Part shown: positions 12,601-22,546 of the stretch, piece after piece
Layout: each line of letters begins with the position of its first letter
Position numbering within the stretch: the stretch's first letter is position 1
Source of the DNA: Panagrolaimus kolymaensis
Lineage: Eukaryota; Nematoda; Chromadorea; Rhabditida; Panagrolaimidae
Direction: 5' to 3'
Assembly (NCBI GenBank): GCA_028622995.1
Contig: JAJQJQ010000014.1
Location: forward strand, 1,922,001 to 1,986,000
DNA: 64,000 nt
Notes under the pieces: model-generated
Seen by the model: only the letters and a program-made list of their open reading frames with translations
Told to the model about the DNA's origin: nothing
Database searches by the model: none
Made by a program: the position numbers and the translations under genes

Positions 12601-13640
12601 AATTTGAATTACAAATTATGGAAGTTATATGTATTTTTGCAAGCATCAAAAAAATAAAATAAAACAAAATATTCAAAGACAAAAATATTCAGCATTTATT
12701 GCTGCAATCGATTTGGAACAAACGCTTTTAAAGATATAAAAAGAAAAGGTGTTTCTCAAAAAAAAAACCATAACGAAATGTGCAAAAAAAATTTGCGCAA
12801 AGAAAATTTTTTTATTACATTTTCATGCGATCTTAAACTAATTTTTTTTATAGTTTGTTTCATAATAATAAAGTAAAGAGAAAGTAAAAATCTGAAAGAA
12901 AGTATACTTGTGAAAATAAAACGGCAGATTTAAAAGTAAAATAATCAAAATAAATTAAAGCAGTTGCATTTAGTTCAAAATTAAAATGTTTCAAAGCTAA
13001 CGAATCTTTAAGATTTTTACATATATTTAAGTTATTTACTACTGCAGCACATAATATAATTTATTGCAATAATCTTTTTTTCAAATTTTTACGACCATTT
13101 TTTAAAATTTGTTTGTAAATCATTTATCATGATATGTTTATTTTTCAAGCAAAACTTTTGTATACAATTCGGAAAAAAAAGAAAGAAGAAACAGCTGCTC
13201 ATATTTTGGATAAAAAAGAATAGCGTTGCCGATGAAAAAAAAGTTGCATTACAAACATACTTGGAGAAAGGGGTCGACAAATATTTTTGCTATCTTCCAT
13301 ACTCTCGATCATTTTGTCGACCATCAACGGTGCCTTCGACTTTTCTCAAAAATTCTTTATTTTTACAAAAAAAAATAGGCAAACCAAAAATCCGTTTTCA
13401 TTGGTGATAATAGCATATCATTTTTTGCACAATGTTTAGTTGTTACTTTTTTTTTCTTTTGTTGGAAAGCAAAATTTCTTCTCTTTTTTTAATAACAATT
13501 ATAACTTTGTTTATTTTTCTATTATTGAGTTTCTGTTTTTCATTCCATTTTTTGTTTCTTCTGTCTATATTTAAATTACATTTATTTTATTCGTATTATT
13601 TTAACGTTTTTTTTTAAATTAGTTTTCATCATGGTGGATG
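9664..13640. other. Gene-free region with repeats
   Basis: No supported gene was found. It contains a dispersed repeat (11,795-12,430) and short hAT-like scraps at 10,674-10,740 and 11,755-11,785, where CAGAGCTGTCGAGTTTCGAG-like sequence resembles hAT termini but no partner end or target duplication was found. There are also T/C-rich low-complexity tracts. The open frames here are low-complexity. Confidence 0.65.
11795..12430 (+). repeat. Dispersed direct repeat, copy 1
   Basis: It aligns in the same orientation with 19,010-19,660. Shared blocks include AAAAACTCTAAGAATA..TTTCGTTACA, AGCATATATGxCTACAATCATT, and GTTGTTGATTxCAATTTG near the start. The copies differ by scattered substitutions and indels. 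No shared protein was seen. It is probably a decayed transposon or non-autonomous element. Confidence 0.75.
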
Positions 13641-13689
13641 GCAATATTTCTGAAAAGATATTGTTTAGCATTTTTTTATTCGATTTTAA

Positions 13690-14460
13690 AAACAAGATGC
13701 GTCAAAAGAATAGATAATTTGGAAGAGGAAGATCTCGCAAAATTATGTGAGGGCTGAAATATGGCGATTTCTGATAATGAAGAAAAAAATAATTTTGATA
13801 CATCTCCAGTTAAAACTACTTCCATTCAAAAATCTTCAACTTCAAAGATTCTTTGTGAATCTTTTCAAAGTAATGTTGCGCACCTTTTGATCCTAAAACT
13901 GATGATAATGATGAACATGAAAATGAAAATGATAACGATCAATCATCGATTTCTGAAACTGAAGATAAAAATAACCCTATTTCATTTGCCAAGACCTACT
14001 AATATTTGTAAAGTTGAAAAATATCAACATTTAGATTACCAAAACCCACCATCAAGAGGCTATCTTGAAAAACCAAAACTTGAAATCGGCTTAATGATGA
14101 ACAATTTGTATCGTAATAAATTTAATTCAAATGATGTTTGTGGTTATTGTAATGAACCACAATTTCCAAAGAATTATTACGAGAATTTATTTCCTCCAAA
14201 TATTTGTAATAATAACCCTAATAAATTTACTACGTCTAAAAAGAAAAAAATATCTTATCATAGTGAACAAAAAGCTACATTTGATGAATGTTGGCCAGGT
14301 TGTGAAGGGTTTGCTAGACCTACCGAAGAAGAAAGAGGAAGGCATCGTGCTTGGAGAAAACAAAGACATCAAACATTCCATGATGAAATTTGCTTATTGC
14401 AATGGAATGTGAAGGATATATGATGGGATGGATGCAAAATCCATGAATGAATGTTGATTG
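13690..14460 (+). pseudogene. Frameshifted protein-coding remnant, family unknown
   Basis: A protein-like frame starts at ATG 13,761 and runs through TSPVKTTSIQKSSTSK. It then continues in another frame as an acidic Asp/Glu/Asn stretch at about 13,885-13,975. It returns to the first frame with LPRPTNICKVEKYQH and a region with CGYCNEPQ and CWPGCEGFARP-like Cys motifs. Near 14,390 the sense again appears to switch frame. Upstream of the ATG a separate frame reads RIDNLEEEDLAKLCEG and then stops. At least two single-base shifts are needed, so the gene is broken here, or the assembly has indel errors. The Cys pairs suggest a metal-binding protein, but I do not recognise it. Confidence 0.5.
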
Positions 14461-14814
14461 CAAAGAGGAAATATGGGGCATGTTTGAGCAACTACACATT
14501 TTTTCCTTACAAATCAAAGCTATCCGCTTTATCATTTCTATGTTCCATAAGCAAATTTATCTGCTTCTTCTGCGGTTCGGTTTAATTTTTTGTTTAAATA
14601 TCCCTTTTTTGTAAAAATTTCGATACATTTGTTTGACCAAATAAACAAAAAATTATAATAAATGGGAATTTTTAAAAAAATTGTTTAATTACCTTTTCAT
14701 CTATCATCAATTTATCAATCATGAAACATATCTGTTGTAATTTTTGATGCTTCTAAAAGCAAGTAATTCCCCCCAATAAAAACTTCCATTTCAATAAAAG
14801 GCTCTGTTATAATC

Positions 14815-15660
14815 GCTGGTTACAATTCGATAGACTACACTAATTCATCCTCTAAAGAAATAATAAAAGAATAGAATAGCGGAATGGGTAAATAGTAAAC
14901 CTTTAAATAAATTTATGTATAATTAAAAAATACTGGAAAATAATAACAAAAGATGGAGCAAAAAAATGCATGAAAAATTTTAATCTTTTTTATTAAATAA
15001 AATAAGATTAATTGAATGATTAATGTTTAATGAAAAAGGAGTTAGCAAATAAAAAAATTATGTATTTGCAAAGTTTAAAACATATATACATAATTGTAAT
15101 TTTAATGCTGGTATAAATAAATTTTGCCATAACTATAGTGAAAGTAGAAAATTATATTTTTAAAGCCACTGCTTTGATGTGTTTAGAGTAAAAACAATAG
15201 CACCTTTGAAATTATCTAATTAAAAAAATTCCAAGTATGTAAACTAAGTTCAAAACAAAAAATTTTTATTTTTTTGGCATTGGACTCTTTGCTTCATTTT
15301 TACTCGAAGTTGAAAAAATAAAAAGAGTTCAAAAACATAAGAAATTCACGTGATTTTATTATGCCGAAATAAGTATTTCACGTGAGAAATCCATGGCGGT
15401 TCTGAGGATGTTGAAGTTTGTGTATGATGTCCATCTTTATGCCACGTTCGATAGTAACCAAGAGAAACTTTTGTTATCAAAAATGAAATACAAAAGAAGG
15501 GTTTTTATTGCGGGGTTTAATGTGAAATGCCATAGCATTGCCTTGACAATTTTTGCAATTTTCTCGAGTGCCCTTAACCATGTTTTTGCCATTCTCGCCA
15601 TTTTCTCCTTCAGCAGAGTGGTTGCGGTTTTTTTCTCTCAGCATTATTGCTTGCTGCGAC
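14815..15660 (-). repeat. Right arm of long inverted repeat
   Basis: Positions 14,815-15,535 are the inverted partner of 1-700. The sequence beyond 15,535, to about 15,665, has the same character and would pair with sequence left of the window. An open frame at 15,393-15,665 lies wholly inside the repeat and is not supported as a gene. The arm ends close to the first exon of the truncated polycystin-like gene. Confidence 0.8.
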
Positions 15661-15935
15661 CGTAACTCTTTGACTTAGCTATCTCTCAACTTAGTCAATT
15701 TTTAGTATTTTCTGTAAACATACTATTGTTGGGATTTACTTTTATTTAACTTTCATAAACTTGCTATAATTTTATGCTAAAAATGTTATTTAATTATTTA
15801 ATATTTATCTTAGTAAGTTTTATTTTTTATTTTAGAAAAAGCACTCTTTTAAACCTTAATTATTTATCCAAAAAAAAAGAATATTAATCCTAAACCAAAT
15901 TTAAATTCAATTTCTTTATTTTATTTATTTTTTAG

Positions 15936-18777
15936 TTAAAACTTTTGCCTTCATTGATCAAAATGAAATGATCAATCGAACCGGAAGATATTTTATTGGA
16001 ATGGGTTATCGCCCAACTTCATATGTTCAAATCGCAAAGCCCGAAAAATCCATTTATGCAACAAATCATATTCGCTACATAAATTTGGAAAATTTAAAAG
16101 ATGACACAGTTTCATATTTAAATGTTAAAAAACAAAATGTCGCTAAAAATTCTGTTTATGAACGCGCACAACCCTTTGAATACAATCTTAAAGTATCCAC
16201 AAAAGGTGGATATATTTTCAATGTAAATCAAAATAAATTTTTAAGCCATGGAATAATAGTAAGTAATTTTATTTCTTAATTTCAAATTAAAAGTTTTTAC
16301 CTCGGATTAAATTTAAAGAAAAAACACTCTGATTTAATTTCTTTCTTCCTTTTTTAATTAAATTTTTCTCTGAAACCAAAGCCGCCACAAAAATAAAATA
16401 AATTTTTTTAATTTTTTTATTTTACAAAAGTCTCAAAAAAACTTCGCAAAAAAAGCATGAATAATTATTTAAAAAAAAAGCAATAGTTTTTTCTAACTAT
16501 TTTTCTTTGATTCTAAACTAACTAAAAAAATTTAAACAAAAAAGGAAAAATCTAATTATTTATCTATAAAACTTTTAATTAATTTTAAAAATTTAATTTT
16601 CTTTTCTTCTTTAGAATATTCAACATAATGAAAACGGTAAAGCCAAGTTTTCAACCAAAATTTTGGGAACTTTCTCCAACGGCCAATTCAACCTCGATAT
16701 TGATAAAGAATTTGAATATAAAAATTTGATTGAAATTGAAGAAGTAAGTTTTTTTTCTTTAATTTTTTTTTGAGTTAACTAAAACAATTTTTTTAGTTTA
16801 ATAATAGTTTATGCATTGTAATTATTGGAATTTTATTATTAACAATTTTATATTTAATTTTGGGAAAATATAATAAAACCATTCCATTTAATGGCGGCAT
16901 AATTTTTAACATTCCGAGTAACGACAATAAGCAAGCCTATATGTATTTGATCCTTGTGGACACTGGATATGTAAAGCTTGCTGAAACCGAAAGCAATGCA
17001 ATAATTTCCCTTGTGGGCACACAAGGCGTGGATGAACGACAAACTTTGCTTGGAGTAAATTCCATTGCAAATGAAACTAAAAAAGGACTCGGATGGGGAA
17101 GTCGCGAAAGATTTTTACTTTGCACTGAACGGTAAAAACAAATTTTTTAAATTAAATTTTATCTAACATAAAAAGGAGTTTTTTTAGACCTCTCGGAGAT
17201 ATTAAACAAATTCGCATTTGGACCGATATTGCAGGACGCGAAAATTATTTATCATGGTATTGCGATACTGTGGAAATAAGAGATATGCAAAGCGATAAAT
17301 CATATTTATTTAAAGTTAAAGCATGGTTCCGAAACGATTTGGATGAGCCCACTGTGGATTACAACGCACCAGTAAGTTTGATTCACATTTTTATTTTTAG
17401 TCGTTTTAAATCGTTTTCTAAAAAAAGTTATTCAAGTTTAGTTTTTACGCAAATTTTACTTTTATAACTAAGAATTTTTAAAACTCTTACAAAAATACAA
17501 ATAAATTATTAGTTTCGAAACAAACAAAATTTTTAAGTTTTTCTTTAGAAGTTTTTTAAATTACCAAATAAATATATTTATTTTGTGAATTAACTTTTTT
17601 GTCCAACTAAGAAAATTGAATAACTGAAACTTAAAAAAACATTTTATTAAATAATTTCAAAATACTATAAATTCTTTATTCTTTTTAGTTCGAAAGAATG
17701 GTGGACGTTGAAACGAGTGTAAACCCATTTGTGGAAGGTTTTCGTTTGCACAATTGGATGGACAATCTCACTTTCTGGTTGCCACTCAACGGAGGAAAAG
17801 GTCGATGGCGTGGACTCATTAAAAAAGAATTATTAATTTTCCAAATTATATGCGGCTTATTTACCTGTTTATGGCTTTCAACTATTTATGTTTCGAATTT
17901 TGACGGAATAGAGAATCGAATATTTCTACAATTTGAAAATCAAACATTTATAAGTGCCAAATTTTCTTATTTTGATGTAAACTTTAAATTTCTAAATCAG
18001 ACTAATAAGTTTTAATCAAAATATTTTTTTATAGTTAATTTGCGCCTTCTTTATTGGTACATTCCTTTCGATTTTACTCCATGTCCAACTTATGATGCAC
18101 AGGTAAACTTTTTTAAAGCACTTTGTCTGATAAAAAAATATGACGTCTATATTTTTTCTTTCTTCTCGCCATTTTTGGTGGCAAAATTAATTCGGAACAA
18201 AAGAAAAAATGTGTTTGGAAAAAGCTTTCTCATTATTGTCATCAAATAAAATTTTATACCTTTTTTTGTTAAAAATCCCTGTCGCTAATTTTAAGATATA
18301 AGCCACTTATCAAATTTCTTATAATAAAATGTTTCAAACAGATTTGTTAATGAAGTTGTTGATGAAGTTGACAATATTCGTGATGAACCTCAATGGTTGA
18401 TTGATAGTCGATATAATATTGTTTCACATATTCTTTTTAAGGTAAGTCATAATTTTTTTTACTAAACAATATTAAAAAATTATACATTAATAAAAAAACA
18501 TTTTTTAAGCTTAAACACATTTTTGGTCTTCGCAGATATTTGCCTTATGATAATAATCCATATAATGTTCCATTGGATATGCAAAATGAAGAAACCTATC
18601 GACGTTCAGGAAAATTGGTTCATAAAATGGTAAAATTATTATTTTTTATAAATAATAAATATGTATTTTTTAAAATATTATTTTTTATAGGAATTAGATG
18701 TGATCGTTGCACATTCAGTTTGGGAAAGGCGACGACACAATATTCCACCCCTTCAAATTACTGGAGTTGTTCAATAA
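15936..18777 (+). CDS. Polycystin-1/LOV-1-like PLAT-domain membrane protein, truncated
   Basis: Nine exons (15936-16258, 16615-16743, 16797-17131, 17188-17371, 17689-17976, 18035-18102, 18342-18441, 18510-18629, 18691-18777) join in phase to about 543 aa and a stop. The order is: an extracellular-like region; a membrane segment (SLCIVIIGILLLTILYLILG); a PLAT/LH2 domain with the hallmark MYLILVDTGYVKLAETESNA, a GSRERFLL core and IRIWTDIAGRENYLSWY; a linker HNWMDNLTFWLPL; a second membrane segment; a third (LICAFFIGTFLSILL); and a polar tail. This matches the GPS-TM1-PLAT-TM2 region of polycystin-1, which in worms acts in sensory cilia. No GPS motif is seen, the first exon begins mid-codon after an acceptor, and the remaining channel-bundle helices are absent. 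It is either a fragment cut by the adjacent repeat or a short divergent paralogue; the intact frame favours recent truncation or function. Confidence 0.68.
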
Positions 18778-19009
18778 GAATTACAAAACAATTAAAAAAA
18801 AAATAAAAATGATTAAAAAAAATGAAAGAATGTTTTAAGTTTATTTTTTTTTCTTTCTTTAACATATATAATCAATTAATTAATATTTGCATTGTAATTA
18901 TATATCGCTTTAAGTTTAATAAAAATTTTGATTTAATTAAAACCGTCTTTTATAACAAAAGTAATTAGCAAATTCGATAAGTAACACAAAAAAAAAGAAA
19001 AATTTGTTT

Positions 19010-19660
19010 TACAGTGCAAGAGAGCACTTCTTTGAAAATGTTGGAAAAAAAACATAGTAACTTGCTAAACTTCTTCTTTCTTTTTAAAAAATTTAAAAGT
19101 TTTTTCGATCGAACGAAAGTTGTTGATTTTGATTGTTGATTGCAATTTGACAAATGGTAGATTCCATGGCCAAACAAAAGCCATAAAATAAAATAAAAAA
19201 AGAAAGAAAACAAACGCTTATTAATTTATAATAAACTTTGTTAACATTTATTATAGTTTTATTTCTTCCTTTTTTTTAAGTTTTTGAACATTCGTGTAAT
19301 TTGATTTTTTATTTCTGTGGTTGTGTTGTGAATGTTTTTGGGAATTTATTCTCACTCATTCACTTCTTTAGGTCTCTTGATTTCCACTTTAATTCAGCTG
19401 CCATCACTTTTTTTTGGCTTTTCGCCTTCCAGCATTATTCTTATAAACTATTTATTACTATTTTAACTTGGATGCACTACAATGTGGTCCTCAGTTGTTT
19501 TATGAGTAAAAACTCTAAGAATAATTTCGTTACACTGAGAGCTTTGTCACAATTGTTGAGTCTTAAGCTATGGAAAAACTAAAAAATGAATTCACGAAAG
19601 AGTGACAAAAAAAAACCACACACCAATTATTAATCATCTAGCATATATGACTACAATCAT
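19010..19660 (+). repeat. Dispersed direct repeat, copy 2
   Basis: This is the partner of 11,795-12,430 in the same orientation, with matching order of blocks over its full length. It lies 230 bp beyond the last exon of the polycystin-like gene. Confidence 0.75.
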
Positions 19661-19769
19661 TGATGTCATCTGACGTTTTTGTATGATCAAACTACTCATA
19701 GTGTATTATTATTATAAAAAATATTTACTATCCATTTATTATTTTTTCCCAAAACTCACATATAATGTT

Positions 19770-20300
19770 TTCAGCTTTTAATAATAATATATGATTAAAT
19801 CAGGACAAAGACTCTTTGAAAGCTGAAAGCAATAATTTAAAATTTGTTGAAGAAAAAAATATCCGATCAAACTATCATCGAAGTTTTTCGTAGAAAGTAA
19901 AAAATTTCTTAAACAATGATTACTGTTTTTTCCTTTGATGCATGAAGACAACATTTAATAATTCCGCCATTTTTGTTTGGATAACTATATTTATATAATT
20001 AAATTCAAACAAAGAGCTTTATATTCAAAATAAATGTGTATCATAAAACTGATAGATAGAGTTTTATCCAAAAAGCTATCATCAAAGTTTTTCTTAGAAA
20101 ATAAAAAATTTCATACCTAATGATTACCTTTTTTCTGTTGTTTGCAACATATAATTAATATTTTCGTTATTTTTTATTTTTCTTTGTGTGATATAAATAT
20201 ATATTAGTTTAAGCAGTCGGGAAAAGCTTTGATTTTTTAAATGTCAATACAAAATTTTTTTTTAAAAATAGTTATTAAAGCATAAGCATTAATACGAGTG
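19770..20300 (+). repeat. Dispersed repeat, copy 2 (inverted relative to 780-1310)
   Basis: It is the inverted partner of 780-1,310. Internally it also contains two related sub-units: the block around 19,870-19,960 (CTATCATCGAAGTTTTTC..) resembles that around 20,075-20,150 (CTATCATCAAAGTTTTTC..). This suggests an internal tandem duplication within the repeat. Confidence 0.65.
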
Positions 20301-20385
20301 TCAATTTTGTATTTTTCAATAGAACAAGTAAGATCGCCGGCGGGGCTTCTAGTATTTTAATTATTGTTGCAGACGGCTCAAGAGA

Positions 20386-20955
20386 TTAGTGCACAGTATT
20401 ACTTTGTAAAAAAAGACGAGGCTGTTCATGAGAGAAAAACTGTAGACGGCTGAAGAGATTAAATTTTAATTGATTTGTCTTTTAGACGGCTAATGAGATT
20501 AATTTTTTTTATTGATTTCAATAAATTATTTAATATGTTACAATGAAACAAACAGCCGCACCGCACCGTCTTCGATTATCTTCAGTTAATAATTAAAAAC
20601 CTTGCAGACTATACGAGTTTGCTTTCTCGTTTTATCTAAACAAAAATAAAACAAAGTTTTGAATTTTTTACATTTTTTTTATCATAATTTTTTTACTTTT
20701 TTTAATAAGGATATTCATTTAATCATTTAATAATAAATATTTGAAAAAGAAGTCGGGAGATAAAAATCGAAGACGGTGCGGTGCGGCTGTTTGTTTAAGT
20801 GAAACATATAAAATAATTTATTGAAATCAATAAAAAAATTAATCTCATTAGCCGTCTAAAAGACAAATCAATTAAAATTTAATCTCTTCAGCCGTCTACA
20901 GTTTTTCTCTCATGAACAGCCTCGTCTTTTTTTACAAAGTAATACTGTGCACTAA
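20386..20955. repeat. Near-perfect palindrome with ~192-bp arms
   Basis: The left arm (20,386-20,577) and right arm (about 20,763-20,955) are inverted copies. The outer 130 bp are essentially identical, and the inner ends share the GC-rich CAGCCGCACCGCACCGTC. About 185 bp of AT-rich spacer separates them. The outermost bases read TTAGTGCACAG..CTGTGCACTAA, so a TA target duplication is possible. The motif AGACGGCTnnnGAGATTA occurs three times, at 20,371, 20,444 and 20,484, the first lying just outside the arm. A transcript across this would fold into a long hairpin. It is probably a foldback/MITE element. Confidence 0.85.
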
Positions 20956-20979
20956 TGGTACGAGTTTTTTTGAATATAG

Positions 20980-21770
20980 AAAGAAAAAAAAGTAAGAGTA
21001 AAAGTCGAAAATGGAGAAGAAAAAATAGCCTTGAGAAATTTTATGTGTTATTTTTTTGTAGTCTTAAGAAGTGAAAGTTGTTGTGTATTTCAATTTTCTA
21101 CGGCTTGAAAACACAGTGACTTTGAAAAAACTAAAAAAAGTTGGAAATGTGCATAGCATTTCTTTGATCATGAAAAAAAGATGGTGCATATTTATTTTTT
21201 TCTCGATGTCCTTGATATTTAAAAGCTGCGTTTTTAACGAAGGGACCGTTTTTTTGGCAATAGCATAAAAAAAGAGAAAATTTTTTTTAATTCAAAGACA
21301 AAAGTCTTAGAAAAAAATGATCGATCACATTCTAGCCTCCAGGCACACAAAATTTGTCTCTAGTTTGCTCTCACTTTTTTGTTATTGTAAAAGAAAAATG
21401 CATCGAGATGTCATTGGTGGCAGATGACTATTCATTACTATGGAACAAGTTTTTTTTGAAACTGGCAAAAGAATTTAAAAAAAAGAGTAAAAGTCAAAAA
21501 AAAATCATGGGTAAGAGACTTTGAGAAATTTTATGTGTGATTTTTTTGTAGCTTTGAGGGGCAAAAGTTGTAGTGTATTGGTTTTTTTAGTTGCTGAAAA
21601 CACACAAACTTTTTTTTTGAGAGAAATAAACAAAACAAAAATCGGAAATATTTATTATTGTATTTGTTTTGATTGTGAAAAAAGACGATGAATTTTTTTT
21701 CTTTGTCCTTGATATAGCATTTGTTTTTTTGGCGATGGGACCGGTTTTTTTTTGGCAAAATCAGCAAATA
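20980..21770 (+). repeat. Tandem duplication (two ~285-bp units)
   Basis: Unit 1 (about 20,980-21,265) and unit 2 (about 21,480-21,765) share the order of blocks GAGTAAAAGTC, GAGAAATTTTATGTGT, TTTTTTTGTAG, GAAAACACA, GTCCTTGATAT and GGGACCG..TTTTTTTGGCAA. They are diverged and separated by about 215 bp of unrelated AT-rich sequence. No coding frame is shared. Confidence 0.7.
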
Positions 21771-22546
21771 AATAAAAAAGAGAGAGTAAAAGGGGAAAAC
21801 AAAAAATTGTGCTTTACTTGAGAAATCTTTCCAATAAAAAAAAGAACTTGTAATTCGCAACCGAACTTTAACTTCTGCGAGTAAAAATGAGAGAAAACTT
21901 TTTTGAAAATTATATTTTTAAAGAAAATTTAATTATAATTTATTTAAAATCTCAAAAAAGGATAAATATAAACTCTGCTTATTACAAAATAAAAAAAAAG
22001 AAAGAAAAAAGAGTTAACTTCACATCGATCAAAGCTTTCCAACCTACCATTTGCATAACACAACTTTATTTTCCCATTTTTGATAACCATGGTTCAATTT
22101 TCTTGATGCTCCCATTATAATTTTTAAATCACAAATCAAGTCAAAGTTTGAAGAATTTTAAAGAATAAAAAGTGTTATTAGTTTCAAACAAAAAATTTTT
22201 AAATTTACCATACAAAATCATAAAAGTGCCAAAAAAATTTTTTGCATTAACTCCGCCTAAATTATTTGAATGATGGCATTTTATTAACTTTGAGGACTTG
22301 ATTTTTCTATTTTTCTAAAAAGAAGGAAAAAGTAAACAACTTTGTTCTTTTTGCTTTCTTTCAAATCCAGTAACCATGGCTCACTTTAGAAAAGAATTTG
22401 ACAATAGAAAAAAAAAATAAGCAAAAAAATGCTTTATTTTTTTGGTGAAAGCTTTCTATTTTTTCAATTTTTAGGGAAGTTGATAATTAGTAATTGTTTA
22501 GAAAACAAAAGTCAACAAAAAAGTTTTTATTATGTTATTTTAAAAA

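Larger units (their letters stand above)
18778..22546. other. Gene-free repeat block
   Basis: No gene was found. The stretch is almost wholly repeats: a direct dispersed repeat (19,010-19,660), an inverted dispersed repeat (19,770-20,300), a long palindrome (20,386-20,955) and a tandem pair (about 20,980-21,770). From 21,780 to 22,546 only AT-rich sequence is seen. Confidence 0.7.

Noticed and set aside
1..15660. Maverick/Polinton-type giant transposon
   Set aside because: Size and long terminal inverted repeats fit, but no DNA polymerase B, integrase, protease or capsid-like gene was seen between the arms.
15393..15665. Open frame of 90 aa starting MAVLRMLKFVYDV
   Set aside because: Lies wholly inside the right arm of the inverted repeat; the left arm has no matching conserved frame.
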